Of a stretch of DNA of 64,000 nucleotides, positions 8,042 through 17,128 are shown in pieces. The notes below the pieces were generated by a model that saw nothing but the letters and a program-made list of their open reading frames with translations, did no database searches and was not told the DNA's origin. A program made the translations under genes and the position numbers. The stretch is from assembly GCF_000723885.1 (NCBI RefSeq), contig NZ_CCDG010000041.1:1-64000 (forward strand), read 5' to 3'. The stretch's first letter is position 1. Each line of letters opens with the position of its first letter. Source of the DNA: Paenibacillus camerounensis. GTDB taxonomy: Bacteria > Bacillota > Bacilli > Paenibacillales > Paenibacillaceae.

Positions 8042-9514
8042 ATGAACAAGACCCGTGTTATTCCGCAACTGCCCAGAAGTCTGCCTGAAGAACAAGGTAT
8101 CCGGTCAAGCGCTGTATCTGCCTTCCTCAACCGGATTAAGGAAGCCGATCTCACCCTTCACAACTTCATGCTCCTGCGTCACGGCCATGTTGTAGCCGAA
8201 GGCTCATGGTCGCCCTATACTCCTGAGCGGCAGCATATGTTGTTCTCACTCAGCAAAAGCTTCACAGCCACAGCTGTCGGGCTTGCCGCTGCAGAGCAGC
8301 TGTTGTCACTGGAGGATAAAGTGGTCTCCTTCTTCCCTGAAGAAGCCCCGGATCAGCCCGGCAGTAACCTGGCACAGATGAATATCAGCCATCTGCTTAT
8401 GATGGGTACAGGGCACACTGAGGATACGATGACTGAATTGCTGAATGATGCGGAAGGCAACTGGGTCAAAGCCTTTTTGCGGCAGCCTGTTGACCGGGAG
8501 CCGGGTACTTTTTTCCTGTACAACACCGGGGCAACTTATATGCTGTCTGCTATCCTGCAGAAGGCATCCGGTCAGACTCTGCTCGAATATCTCATTCCGC
8601 GGCTCTTCGCTCCTCTCGGGATCAGCAATCCGGTGTGGCAATCCTGTCCGCGCGGTATCAACACCGGTGGCTACGGGCTGAGCATAACTACAGAGGACAT
8701 TGCCAGATTCGGCCAGCTTTATCTCCAAAAAGGCATGTGGAACGGCGAACAGCTCCTCCCGCAGGAGTGGATAGAGGCTGCAAGCTCGAAGCAGATCGCG
8801 AACGGCGACGGACAGCCGGATAGCGGTGACTGGTCCCAAGGCTATGGTTACCAGTTCTGGAGATGCCGGCATAACATTTACCGGGGCGACGGGGCTTTTG
8901 GCCAGTTCTGTATCATTATGCCGGAGCAGGATGCCGTCATCGCGATTACCAGCGGTACAAATAAAATGCAGGAGGTAATGAATGCGGTATGGGAACTGCT
9001 GCTACCGGGCATGTCTGGGGAGAAAGAGCCTGCCGCGCTGCATCCGGCAGCAGCGGATCTGTTGTCAGAACAGCTAAGCTCACTGCGGTTTGATCCCCCG
9101 GCGGCGGTGAACGTTTCAGATGCGGAAGCCGGAATGAATAGTCTTGTCTATCATATGGAACCCAACGAATATCAGCTCGAAACATTGTCCGTTACCTTCA
9201 GCAGCAATGAAGCCATACTCACCCTACGCACTGTGCCTGCCGGCATTCAGGAAGTCGTACTGGGGCGCAGTGAATGGATGTTTAGCAGTGCAAAGCTTAT
9301 GCAGGACTCCGACTCAGCAGATGCGGTTATGTCAAGCTTCACCTGGGCGCCCGGGGATGTCCTGCAGCTGACCATGCTGCTTGTAGAAACACCCTTTTGT
9401 TACACGCTAGAGATTGCGGTGAAAGAACAAGCCATCCTGCTGACAATGACGGTAAATGTGACAATGGGGCCATTAGAGCCACCAGTACAGATTCAAGGCA
9501 CGCTCCAGCCGTAA
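8042..9514 (+). CDS. Class-C beta-lactamase-family serine hydrolase
   Basis: 490 residues. Residues 1-330 form a serine beta-lactamase/penicillin-binding fold with the SxxK motif at 69-72 (FSLSKSFTA) and the Tyr motif FLYNTGATY at 158-166. The remaining 150 residues are a separate beta-rich domain. Such proteins include esterases, DD-peptidases and 6-aminohexanoate-dimer hydrolases. True beta-lactamase activity cannot be claimed. No signal peptide is visible, so the protein is probably cytoplasmic, which fits a role with the preceding amidase in breaking down an amide or small peptide. AAGGAG precedes the ATG. A bidirectional terminator follows. Confidence 0.88.
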   Translation: MNKTRVIPQLPRSLPEEQGIRSSAVSAFLNRIKEADLTLHNFMLLRHGHVVAEGSWSPYTPERQHMLFSLSKSFTATAVGLAAAEQLLSLEDKVVSFFPEEAPDQPGSNLAQMNISHLLMMGTGHTEDTMTELLNDAEGNWVKAFLRQPVDREPGTFFLYNTGATYMLSAILQKASGQTLLEYLIPRLFAPLGISNPVWQSCPRGINTGGYGLSITTEDIARFGQLYLQKGMWNGEQLLPQEWIEAASSKQIANGDGQPDSGDWSQGYGYQFWRCRHNIYRGDGAFGQFCIIMPEQDAVIAITSGTNKMQEVMNAVWELLLPGMSGEKEPAALHPAAADLLSEQLSSLRFDPPAAVNVSDAEAGMNSLVYHMEPNEYQLETLSVTFSSNEAILTLRTVPAGIQEVVLGRSEWMFSSAKLMQDSDSADAVMSSFTWAPGDVLQLTMLLVETPFCYTLEIAVKEQAILLTMTVNVTMGPLEPPVQIQGTLQP

Positions 9515-9540
9515 TCAGCCAGACCTATAAGTTTACAAAC

Positions 9541-9583
9541 AAGCGGCCATGACACCCCCTACCGGGATGCATGGCCGCTTTTA
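9541..9583. terminator. Bidirectional terminator between convergent genes
   Basis: AAGCGGCCATG pairs with CATGGCCGCTT (11 bp) between the hydrolase and exonuclease III genes, which converge here. Confidence 0.9.
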
Positions 9584-9597
9584 CACGCAACAGACTA

Positions 9598-10362
9598 TTA
9601 GACAAACTCGTTTATCTTAAGCACAACCGGACAATGATCACTGCCCAGCACATTACAATCAATAGAGGCATCAATCAGCTGGGGGCCAAGCCGGGAGGAA
9701 GTCAGAAAATAATCAATCCGCCAGCCGACATTCCGCTCCCTCACTTTCGGCATATAGGACCACCATGTATACGCACCTTCTGTCTCCGGATAAAAGAACC
9801 GGAACGTATCAATGAACCCAGCCTCCAGCAGTGTGGTCATTTTGGCGCGCTCTTCATCGGTGAAGCCTGAATTTCCGCGGTTGGACTTGGCATTTTTTAG
9901 GTCAATATCAGCATGGGCAACATTGAGGTCTCCGCAGACCAGCACCGGCTTCAGCTTGTCCAGCTCCAGAAGATAACCGCGGAAGCGGTCCTCCCATTCC
10001 ATCCGGTAATCGAGGCGTGTCAGATCACGTTTGGCGTTGGGCGTATAGACATTAACCAGATAAAAGCTGCCGAATTCCAGCGTAATGACACGGCCTTCAG
10101 GCTCTGAGTCCTCCTCCAGCCCGTATCTTACCGAAAGCGGCTTGATTCTGGTAAAAACCGCTGTTCCCGAGTACCCTTTTTTCTGCGCATAATTCCAGAA
10201 CTGATAGTATTCCTCTCCCTGATCCAGGGTAATCTGTCCCGCCTGCAGCTTTGTCTCCTGTACGCAGAAAATATCCGCTGCACTTTCCTTAAAATATTCA
10301 TTAAAGCCCTTGCCCACACAGGCTCTCAGGCCGTTGACGTTCCAGGATACCAGCTTAATCAT
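9598..10362 (-). CDS. exoA: Exodeoxyribonuclease III / AP endonuclease
   Basis: A 254-residue Mg-dependent nuclease of the exonuclease III family that cuts at abasic sites in base excision repair. Motifs in order: KLVSWNVNGLRA at the N-terminus, the metal Glu in FCVQETKLQ, the NVYTPNAKRDL segment, the GDLNVAH active-site block, the RIDYFLTSSRL segment and the C-terminal GSDHCPVVL with the catalytic Asp-His. The ATG at 10362 is chosen because AAGGAG sits 7 bases before it and the family starts MKLVSWN. A 24-residue upstream extension has no support. The gene is monocistronic. Confidence 0.95.
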   Translation of the reverse strand: MIKLVSWNVNGLRACVGKGFNEYFKESAADIFCVQETKLQAGQITLDQGEEYYQFWNYAQKKGYSGTAVFTRIKPLSVRYGLEEDSEPEGRVITLEFGSFYLVNVYTPNAKRDLTRLDYRMEWEDRFRGYLLELDKLKPVLVCGDLNVAHADIDLKNAKSNRGNSGFTDEERAKMTTLLEAGFIDTFRFFYPETEGAYTWWSYMPKVRERNVGWRIDYFLTSSRLGPQLIDASIDCNVLGSDHCPVVLKINEFV

Positions 10363-10522
10363 GCTCATTCTCCTTATAGTCAGATCATTTATTAAGAATT
10401 TAATATAAATAGTTGAACTAATATAGTGTACCATATTATCAACTGTCCGTGACTACGGCAGCATGATACAATAACTGGGCTATTGCTTTTCAATTCAAAG
10501 AAAATGTGAGGATCGCCAAACT

Positions 10523-11665
10523 ATGAATACTCCCGCACTGCTCAGGAGCTTTAACTTTTTGTACTTTGCCCTGCTGGCAATGTTTATTCCATTCCTGCCC
10601 GTCTTTCTGGATATGCAGGGGCTGAGTCCGGGGCAGACCGGCCTCGTTATCGGAACAGGCGGCTTCATTACCATTATCGCCCAGCCGCTCTGGGGAATGA
10701 TAAGTGACAGAACCCGTACAATCCGCAGGGTACTGCTCCTGCTGCTCCTGTGCTCAGCGGTCACCGGTTATTTTTTATACGCTTCAGGCAGTTATATTCA
10801 GCTGGTGCTGTTTGCGATGCTGCTGTATTTCTTTCTGATGCCCATTGATCCGCTTACCGAAAGCCTGAATTTCCGGATCGCTGAGGTTAACGGTATAAGC
10901 TACGGCTCCATCCGAACCTATGGCGCTCTCGGCTACGGAGTTATGGCGCTTCTTACCGGATATGTCTTGAATTCCTTCGGAGCACAAGGCCTGGGACTGC
11001 TGTTTGCCGGCAGCTGTATCGCAGGTTTCGCAATCAGCTGGAGAATGCCGGACGCTCCTGTATCGGGTAAGCCCGTTACGCTTGGCAGCCTTAAGCTATT
11101 TCTTAAGAACCGGGAAACGCTGCTGTTTCTCCTGCTAATCTTCATCTGCTCTGTACCGGCCAGAATGAATGATACCTTTTTGGGTGTACATATTTTAGAG
11201 CTCGGGGGCAGCTCTGCTCTCGTCGGCCAATCGTTTTTTCTCGCAGCTATCAGTGAAATCGTGGTGTTCGCCCTCAGCTTCCGGTGGCTGCGCCAAGGTA
11301 AAGAGCTGATTATTATTACATTTGCCGGTTTCTTTTATTTTGTCCGCTTTTTCCTTTCAGCCTGGATATCAGACCCTCACGTGCTGGCTTATCTGCAGGT
11401 TTTGCAGGTGCTGACCTTTCCGGTATTTTATTCGGCAGCCATTCAGTATCTGTATAGCATCGTACCCGAGGAATGGCGGGCTACCGGACAGACTGTACTC
11501 GCACTTCTGTTCTTTGGCGTCTCAGGCATACTGGCCTCCTATGCAGGCGGTGCGCTTTACGGAACTTTTGGCGGCAAAATCTTTTTTCTGAGTGTAGCGG
11601 CAATGTCCCTCTTCGGCACTGCCTTCGGATTTGCTCTTCACTATAAGAATGTGCGAACCTCCTGA
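10523..11665 (+). CDS. MFS transporter, nucleoside/phenylpropionate permease-like subgroup
   Basis: A 380-residue major facilitator with about 12 membrane segments. The N-terminus (LRSFNFLYFALLAMFIPFLPVFLDMQGLS) and the A-type loop LWGMISDRTRT resemble the MFS_1_like group that includes the 3-phenylpropionate permease and LacY-like proteins. It moves a small solute across the cytoplasmic membrane with protons. The substrate is unknown and no neighbour hints at it. It is divergent from exoA and followed after about 70 bases by a small gene that has its own strong ribosome site. Confidence 0.85.
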   Translation: MNTPALLRSFNFLYFALLAMFIPFLPVFLDMQGLSPGQTGLVIGTGGFITIIAQPLWGMISDRTRTIRRVLLLLLLCSAVTGYFLYASGSYIQLVLFAMLLYFFLMPIDPLTESLNFRIAEVNGISYGSIRTYGALGYGVMALLTGYVLNSFGAQGLGLLFAGSCIAGFAISWRMPDAPVSGKPVTLGSLKLFLKNRETLLFLLLIFICSVPARMNDTFLGVHILELGGSSALVGQSFFLAAISEIVVFALSFRWLRQGKELIIITFAGFFYFVRFFLSAWISDPHVLAYLQVLQVLTFPVFYSAAIQYLYSIVPEEWRATGQTVLALLFFGVSGILASYAGGALYGTFGGKIFFLSVAAMSLFGTAFGFALHYKNVRTS

Positions 11666-11736
11666 GACATACGTATCAGCATTTAATAGATTCGTTGAAT
11701 ATGATAATCTATCAAATGCAAAAGGAGGTCATGAAC

Positions 11737-12024
11737 ATGGCTATTTTATTACCGCAACAATTCTTCAACCTGCCGGCCGGAGTCGGCAAATCGTACTATG
11801 AAAATCTAAACGGCGGAGCAAATGCTGCTGTTACCGTCCAGAACAACTCCGCTTTTCCGGTAGATCTGGTACTGTACGCTGTCAATGCTCCTATAGTAAC
11901 CTACACGATCCCGCCGTTTGACAGTCTCACCATCCAGTTGGCGCATCTGCTTGTTGCTGCTCTGCGAAGCACCGCTGCCGGAGCAACCTTTGGCTTTATC
12001 CAGATTGCAACATCAGATTTCTAA
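11737..12024 (+). CDS. Small beta-rich protein, possible surface or spore-appendage type
   Basis: 95 residues, not firmly recognised. The ATG at 11737 has AGGAGG 8 bases upstream. After a short leader (MAILLPQQFFNLPAGVGKSY) the rest reads as alternating beta strands: AAVTVQNNSAFPVDLVLYAV, then TYTIPPFDSLTIQLAHL, then a Phe-terminated FGFIQIATSDF. No signal peptide or Cys is present. The pattern of a V-x-N-x-S strand followed by a Pro-Pro-x-Asp-Ser turn resembles small jelly-roll subunits of Bacillus endospore appendages (DUF3992) and some coat proteins. That is only a weak likeness. A perfect bidirectional terminator follows. Confidence 0.65.
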   Translation: MAILLPQQFFNLPAGVGKSYYENLNGGANAAVTVQNNSAFPVDLVLYAVNAPIVTYTIPPFDSLTIQLAHLLVAALRSTAAGATFGFIQIATSDF

Positions 12025-12096
12025 GTGAACTATCAGCGTTAACAATAATGTGATCAGAGTATCCGCCATACTCGCTCATAATCCTCCTCCTTCAAT

Positions 12097-12133
12097 AAAA
12101 GACCCCTGGCCGCTTGAGCGGCCAGGGGTTTCG
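12097..12133. terminator. Bidirectional terminator, 12-bp perfect stem
   Basis: ACCCCTGGCCGC - TTGA - GCGGCCAGGGGT (12102-12129) with AAAA and TTT flanks lies between the convergent 11737 gene and the citrate synthase gene. Confidence 0.95.
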
Positions 12134-12155
12134 TATCGTACAGCAGCTTAATCCG

Positions 12156-13268
12156 TTATACAACTTCAGCTTCTGTCTCCGGCATAGGACCTGTATATAC
12201 CGATTGCGGACGGAAAATCCGGTTGTTTGCAGACTGCTCCAGAATATGCGAGGTCCAGCCGACAATTCTTCCTGCCGTGAACGTCGGTGTAAAGATGTCC
12301 GGGTCCAGCTGCAGCGCTTTGAGAATAGCCGCAGCATAGAACTCAACATTGGTAAACAGCCGGCGGCCCGGCTTGTATTCCTCCAGCAGCCGGATCGCAG
12401 TATGCTCCACATGAATAGCCAGATCGAAGGACGGATCCTTGCCGATCATCTCTCTGGTTGCTATCATCAGCGCTTCTGCGCGCGGATCTTTGGTCTTATA
12501 AATCCGGTGGCCGAAGCCCATAATCTTGCCGCGGTTGTCTAGAACATTACGGATCCACGGTTCAGCCCGGTCCATCGTTCCGATCTCCTCCAGCATAGAG
12601 ATGACTTCTGAAGGTGCACCACCATGCAGCGGCCCCTTCATGGCACCGATCGCCCCGCAGACAGCTGCACACATATCCGATTCGGTTGACAGAACAACCC
12701 GGGATGCAAAGGTTGAAGCGTTCATTCCGTGCTCCATGCAGAGAATCTGGTAGGCACTGAGCGCCTGAACATGCGCCTGCTCAGGAACACTGCCATTCAG
12801 CATATACAGGTAATTTGCCGCATGCCCCAGCTCTGTCAGCGGCTCAATTTCAGGCAGGTTGTTTAATTTGCGGTATCTGTAAGCAATAATCGCCGGCAGG
12901 ACCGAAGTCAGCCGGATCGCCTGCTTGAGTGTCGGCGGCCACGTCGCATTGTCCTTGTCACCCAATGCTGCGACTGCACTCTGCAGGACAAGCATCATCG
13001 GAACCGACGGCGGAAGCAGATCAATCATCCTTTTCAAATACACTGGAATCGCTCTGGCTGCTGACATCTCCTGCTTAAGCTGAGCCAGTTCATCCGCATC
13101 CGGCAGGCGGCTGTTCCACAGCAGATATGCAACCTCCTCATAGCTCCTGCTTACAGCAAGCTCCTTTGCCCAATACCCGCGGTAAACTAAATATCCCTTC
13201 TCGCCGTCCACCAGCCCGATATCTGTTTCTCCTGCTACTACGCCTTCTAATCCGGTTACCTTTGCCAT
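12156..13268 (-). CDS. Citrate synthase / 2-methylcitrate synthase family
   Basis: A 370-residue short-type citrate synthase, similar in length to Bacillus CitA and MmgD. It condenses acetyl-CoA or propionyl-CoA with oxaloacetate. Active-site blocks are present: GPLHGGAPSEV, MGFGHRIYKTKDPRA and the substrate-binding VGWTSHILEQ. AAGGAG lies 9 bases before the ATG at 13268. A 14-residue upstream extension is not supported. No prpD or prpB gene is nearby, so citrate versus methylcitrate specificity is open. The upstream regulator gene on the same strand (129-base gap) may control it. Confidence 0.92.
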   Translation of the reverse strand: MAKVTGLEGVVAGETDIGLVDGEKGYLVYRGYWAKELAVSRSYEEVAYLLWNSRLPDADELAQLKQEMSAARAIPVYLKRMIDLLPPSVPMMLVLQSAVAALGDKDNATWPPTLKQAIRLTSVLPAIIAYRYRKLNNLPEIEPLTELGHAANYLYMLNGSVPEQAHVQALSAYQILCMEHGMNASTFASRVVLSTESDMCAAVCGAIGAMKGPLHGGAPSEVISMLEEIGTMDRAEPWIRNVLDNRGKIMGFGHRIYKTKDPRAEALMIATREMIGKDPSFDLAIHVEHTAIRLLEEYKPGRRLFTNVEFYAAAILKALQLDPDIFTPTFTAGRIVGWTSHILEQSANNRIFRPQSVYTGPMPETEAEVV

Positions 13269-13397
13269 TGTTACATACTCCTTTTCCGGTCGTACTAAAG
13301 TTAACATCATATAAGAAGTATATGCCGGAATTTCGATATTGCATATTTATTGTTTTTTATGAATACATAAATTTTTTTTATCATTTATAGCAAAAGC

Positions 13398-14234
13398 TTA
13401 TTTCATCAGCTGCCGCAGCTTGGATTCTGTATTGGAATCCGCGGCCGGAGTATAGATGCTGCAACGTAAATCAGCGGTACCATGAACCTGGAGCGAGGTA
13501 AGCTGGAACAGCATTTTACCTGCTTTGGCATGGCGGAATTCCAGCACTACATCCGGCGCACTGCTGACCCTGCTCTCCTCCCACAGCTCCTGAAACCGGG
13601 GGTGCTGCACCTTCATTTCCGCAATAAAGTCATCATACCAGCGGTCCTCTACATATTGGCCGTAATATGCCCGGAAAATAGAGAGATATCCGCGGACAAA
13701 CTGCTCCCAGTTCACGGCCAGCCGCTGAAATTCTTTGCGGACGAACAGAAGGGAGATCATGTTCCGCCCCTCCGCCGGTAGTGCAGCGAAATCCAGAAAT
13801 ACATGGGCTGCAGCCTCATTCCAGCCGACAATATTGCAGTGGCGGTCTGATATGATGGTTGGGCAGGTAGTAAGCTCCAGCAGGATTTTGTGCAGGGAGG
13901 GGCTGATTACCGTTGACTCCTCAAGCTGATAAGCAGCCGGACCAAGGCCGTTATCGAGTGCCAGTGCAAACAGGTAATTCCGCTCATCCTTAGTCAGCTT
14001 AAGTGCAACGGCAATGCAGTCCAGCACTGAGGGGGATACCTTGATATCTCTTCCCTGTTCAAGCCAGGTATACCATGTGCTGCTCACACCGGCCAGCTGT
14101 GCCACTTCTTCCCGCCTAAGCCCCGGTGTTCTTCTCCGGGTGCCTTCCGGCAGTCCGGCGGAGGCCGGGGTAATAGCCGCACGGCGCGATTTCAAAAAGC
14201 CTGACAGCGCCTGCAGTCTTGTCTCATTGGACAT
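13398..14234 (-). CDS. XRE-family regulator with MmyB-like ligand domain
   Basis: 278 residues. An N-terminal Cro/CI helix-turn-helix (about residues 5-75) contains the conserved GLRREEVAQLAGVSSTWYTWLEQGRDI segment in two parts (LRREEVAQLAG and STWYTWLEQGR). It is followed by a MmyB-type PAS-like domain (about 100-270) with SDRHCNIVGWNEAA. In some members this domain binds a fatty acid or similar ligand. The start is the ATG at 14234 with AAAGGCGGGG about 9 bases before. It is divergent from fabF, with a perfect palindrome between them. The fatty-acid-binding precedent makes it a candidate regulator of fabF, which is an inference. Confidence 0.88.
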   Translation of the reverse strand: MSNETRLQALSGFLKSRRAAITPASAGLPEGTRRRTPGLRREEVAQLAGVSSTWYTWLEQGRDIKVSPSVLDCIAVALKLTKDERNYLFALALDNGLGPAAYQLEESTVISPSLHKILLELTTCPTIISDRHCNIVGWNEAAAHVFLDFAALPAEGRNMISLLFVRKEFQRLAVNWEQFVRGYLSIFRAYYGQYVEDRWYDDFIAEMKVQHPRFQELWEESRVSSAPDVVLEFRHAKAGKMLFQLTSLQVHGTADLRCSIYTPAADSNTESKLRQLMK

Positions 14235-14279
14235 GGTTGTTGTCCCCGCCTTTCCTGTGAACATATACAATAGTAGTAA

Positions 14280-14293
14280 TTATACTAGTATAA
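14280..14293. promoter_or_regulatory. Candidate operator palindrome between regulator and fabF
   Basis: TTATACTAGTATAA is a perfect 14-bp palindrome, 46 bases upstream of the regulator start and 93 bases upstream of fabF. The position suits an operator for the MmyB-type regulator. No binding data exist in the sequence itself. Confidence 0.45.
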
Positions 14294-14386
14294 CCTACAA
14301 CTTGTAATAGGATAAGGAACATGAAAAAATACAGTTACTACCCCTGTTAGAAAATAAAAAACGGATTCTGGGAGGATTCATTCAAT

Positions 14387-15622
14387 ATGGAACGAGTAGT
14401 TATTACCGGAATGGGAGTCATTTCACCGCTTGGCAACACTGTAGAACAATTCTGGAATCGTTTAAGCTCAGGTGAGTCAGGTATATCTCCGATCACTTCA
14501 TTTGATACAGCCCGTTACAAAAGCAGAATCGCCGGACAAGTCAGAGACTTTGATCCGGAAGGACGCTTTGGCCGCAAGGAAGCCCGCCGGATGGACCGGT
14601 TCGTCCAGTTTGCCCTGGCGGCGGCTGAAGATGCCTGGGCCGATTCCGGCCTGCGCCTGGAGGACATGGACCAGGAAAGACTAGGTGTGTATGTAGGCTC
14701 AGGCGTTGGCGGCATTCAGACACTCATGGAGCAGACAGACCTGCTCAGAACGCGCGGGCCGGAAAGAGTCAGCCCCACCCTGATTCCAATGCTGATCTCC
14801 AACATGGCTGCGGCGATGATCAGCATCCGGTTCGGGGCACTTGGCCCGGCACTTTCACCGGTTACCGCCTGCTCTATCGGAAATACCGCGATCGGCGAAG
14901 CCTTCCGGCTGATCCGCTACGGCGGCGCAGATTGTGTAATTGCCGGCGGTGCCGAAGCAGCCATCACTGAAATCTCGCTGGCCAGCTTCGGTAATGCCAC
15001 TTCCCTGTCTGCCCGCAATGACGATCCAGGCAGGTCCAGCCGGCCGTTTGACGGCGGCCGGGACGGCTTCGTTATCGGAGAAGGCGGCGCCATCCTGATT
15101 CTGGAGTCGCTGTCACATGCCCTGCGCCGTAATGCAGTCATCTATGCCGAGGTTACCGGCTACGGCGCAAGCTCTGATGCTTATCATATGGTCGCGACTC
15201 ATCCTGAAGGGACAGGCGCCTACCTGGCAATGAAGTCAGCCTTGCGCGAAGCCGGAGTGCAGCCTGAGGAGGTAGACCTGATCAGCGCACATGCAACCAG
15301 CACGCTGATAGGCGACCGTTCGGAGACAGCTGCAATTAAGAAGCTGTTTGGAGAAGCCGCCTACCGCATTCCGGTTACAGCGAACAAATCGATGACAGGA
15401 CATACTCTTGGGGCAGCAGGAGGCCTGGAAGCTGTTGCTTTAATTAAGAGCATTCAACAAGGTCTTATTCCGCCTACAATCAACCAGGAAATTCCTGATC
15501 CGGACTGTGACCTGGATTATGTGCCGAACACCGCCCGGAAGGCCGGGCTTGACATCGGGATATCCAATTCTTTCGGCTTCGGCGGTCATAACGCGGTTAT
15601 CGTACTGCGGAAGTACCGGTAA
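14387..15622 (+). CDS. fabF: Beta-ketoacyl-ACP synthase II (FabF-like)
   Basis: A 411-residue condensing enzyme that extends acyl-ACP with malonyl-ACP. The catalytic set is complete: Cys162 in SPVTACSIGNTAIG, His302 in ISAHATSTLIGD, Lys334 in TANKSMTGH and His339. The Cys block reads TACSIGN rather than the usual TACATG(T/S)-type sequence. The His block has Ala-Thr-Ser in place of Gly-Thr-Ser. The gene stands alone, away from acpP and the fab cluster, so it is probably a second FabF with a special substrate or role. GGGAGG lies about 10 bases before the ATG. A strong terminator follows. Confidence 0.9.
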   Translation: MERVVITGMGVISPLGNTVEQFWNRLSSGESGISPITSFDTARYKSRIAGQVRDFDPEGRFGRKEARRMDRFVQFALAAAEDAWADSGLRLEDMDQERLGVYVGSGVGGIQTLMEQTDLLRTRGPERVSPTLIPMLISNMAAAMISIRFGALGPALSPVTACSIGNTAIGEAFRLIRYGGADCVIAGGAEAAITEISLASFGNATSLSARNDDPGRSSRPFDGGRDGFVIGEGGAILILESLSHALRRNAVIYAEVTGYGASSDAYHMVATHPEGTGAYLAMKSALREAGVQPEEVDLISAHATSTLIGDRSETAAIKKLFGEAAYRIPVTANKSMTGHTLGAAGGLEAVALIKSIQQGLIPPTINQEIPDPDCDLDYVPNTARKAGLDIGISNSFGFGGHNAVIVLRKYR

Positions 15623-15627
15623 TACAA

Positions 15628-15671
15628 ATAACCTCCCGCTCACCCATTATCTGCGGTAAGCGGGAGGTTAT
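15628..15671. terminator. Bidirectional terminator
   Basis: ATAACCTCCCGCT pairs perfectly with AGCGGGAGGTTAT (13 bp) between the convergent fabF and GH43 genes. Confidence 0.92.
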
Positions 15672-15691
15672 CGTTATAATCAGGTCAGCTT

Positions 15692-17128
15692 CTATTCTTC
15701 TTTACTCCCGCCAGAGATATGACTTCCCCAAATGGCTGTTCCATCATCAGATAGAGCGGTAAAGGTCATGACATTCCTTTCAGCTGCCTCACTCCATTCC
15801 CGCAGGAATACACCGCTGTATTTCACATCTTCTACCGTAATAGTTGCAGTATGATCCCCGTCCAGACTCCATGTACCGGATACAGCTCCGGTTATTGTAC
15901 CGTCAGCTGTCAGTTTGACAGCTTCTGACTGCACCAGCCCGGCGGAAATATCTCTGCCGTGATTTATATATTTATACTCTCCGGCAATATCCTGTGTAGT
16001 GTAGCTGCCGATCTTCTCACCGCCGTAGCGGTGCGGGGCTACAACCGGCCAGCCCTGTTCATTCATGAACATCTGGTGGACCCGCACTTCATGTGCTTCA
16101 CCGCGGTAAGGGAACCGCGTATGAAAGATCAGAAAATACCGGCTGCTTTCTTCATCGTAATAGGCTGAATTATGCCCTGGTGATACATACCCCTCTCCGG
16201 CAGCCTCAGGCTCTGACGCGCTGTTCATGAACTCAAAATTCCCCATCAGCTTAACGCCGTAAGGCGAATAGAAAGGATCGTCAAACAGCTTGTCCGGATT
16301 CCCGATTGCATCAAGCATGGATTGTCCGGCAGAATCCTCAAACGGGCCGTCAGGATTCCGGGAGCGGGCTACCCGGATATTATACCCGCCGTTTGCATCA
16401 AGCCCTCCAAAGGAAAGAAACAAATAATAGTATTCGGTCTCCGGGCTGTACAGCATATACGGGCCTTCAATCCGCGCATGATTTGCACCGAGCAGCTTCT
16501 TGCCGTACCCCTGGTCCGGAAGCGGGAAGCCGCTGGCAGGATCAAGCTCCAGTATAAATATTCCGCCGGAGTACGATCCGTATACCATCCACAGCCTGTC
16601 ATCCTTATCAAAAAAAACATCCGGATCTACTACATTCGGCTTTGTGGCGGCATCATAGATCTTACCGTCATCGCCGACACCGGACATTCCGGATTTCAGG
16701 ATAATACCCAGGTCCTTGTAGGGACCTTCAATCTTGTCCGAAACGGCGATTCCCATGGCTGATAAGGGAGAATCCCCTCGGCAGGCATTGTAATACATGT
16801 AGAACTTTCCGTCAGCAAGCTGAATGACATCGGGTGCCCATAAGGTATCTGACTGCGCCCAGCTAAAGGTCTCACTAAGCTCCTCTGTAACGTTAGGGAT
16901 AAGCACATTTCCGTCCTCGACTACTGAAGAAATCTGCTCCCACGCCATCAGATCCTCAGATTTGGCTGATGCAAGGTGTGAGCCGAATACATAATACATA
17001 CCGTCAGCCTTGATGACAGACGGGTCATGCACTGAAACATTCTCGAATTGCGGCATATGATCTCCTCCTCCGCTGCAGCCTGATAACAGGGTGAGCATTA
17101 ATAGTGTTGCTATGGAACGCTTCTTCAT
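15692..17128 (-). CDS. GH43 lipoprotein, probable endo-1,5-alpha-L-arabinanase
   Basis: 478 residues. A lipoprotein signal has the lipobox LLSGC with Cys18, so the mature enzyme should sit on the outer face of the membrane. The five-bladed GH43 catalytic domain shows the base Asp35 in VHDPSVIKADGMYYVFGSH, the central NVVDPDVFFDKDD and the acid Glu in ARIEGPYMLYSPE. A C-terminal beta domain (about 370-478) is typical of extracellular arabinanases, with SAGLVQSEAVKLTADGT and a WSLDGDHTATITVED strand pair. It cuts arabinan chains. The substrate is inferred from the domain layout. The ATG at 17128 has AGGAGG 7 bases upstream. It is not linked to transport genes. Confidence 0.87.
   Translation of the reverse strand: MKKRSIATLLMLTLLSGCSGGGDHMPQFENVSVHDPSVIKADGMYYVFGSHLASAKSEDLMAWEQISSVVEDGNVLIPNVTEELSETFSWAQSDTLWAPDVIQLADGKFYMYYNACRGDSPLSAMGIAVSDKIEGPYKDLGIILKSGMSGVGDDGKIYDAATKPNVVDPDVFFDKDDRLWMVYGSYSGGIFILELDPASGFPLPDQGYGKKLLGANHARIEGPYMLYSPETEYYYLFLSFGGLDANGGYNIRVARSRNPDGPFEDSAGQSMLDAIGNPDKLFDDPFYSPYGVKLMGNFEFMNSASEPEAAGEGYVSPGHNSAYYDEESSRYFLIFHTRFPYRGEAHEVRVHQMFMNEQGWPVVAPHRYGGEKIGSYTTQDIAGEYKYINHGRDISAGLVQSEAVKLTADGTITGAVSGTWSLDGDHTATITVEDVKYSGVFLREWSEAAERNVMTFTALSDDGTAIWGSHISGGSKEE

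Noticed and set aside
8042..9514. Beta-lactamase resistance gene
   Set aside because: SxxK and Tyr motifs fit many esterases and peptidases; there is no signal peptide for export to where beta-lactams act.
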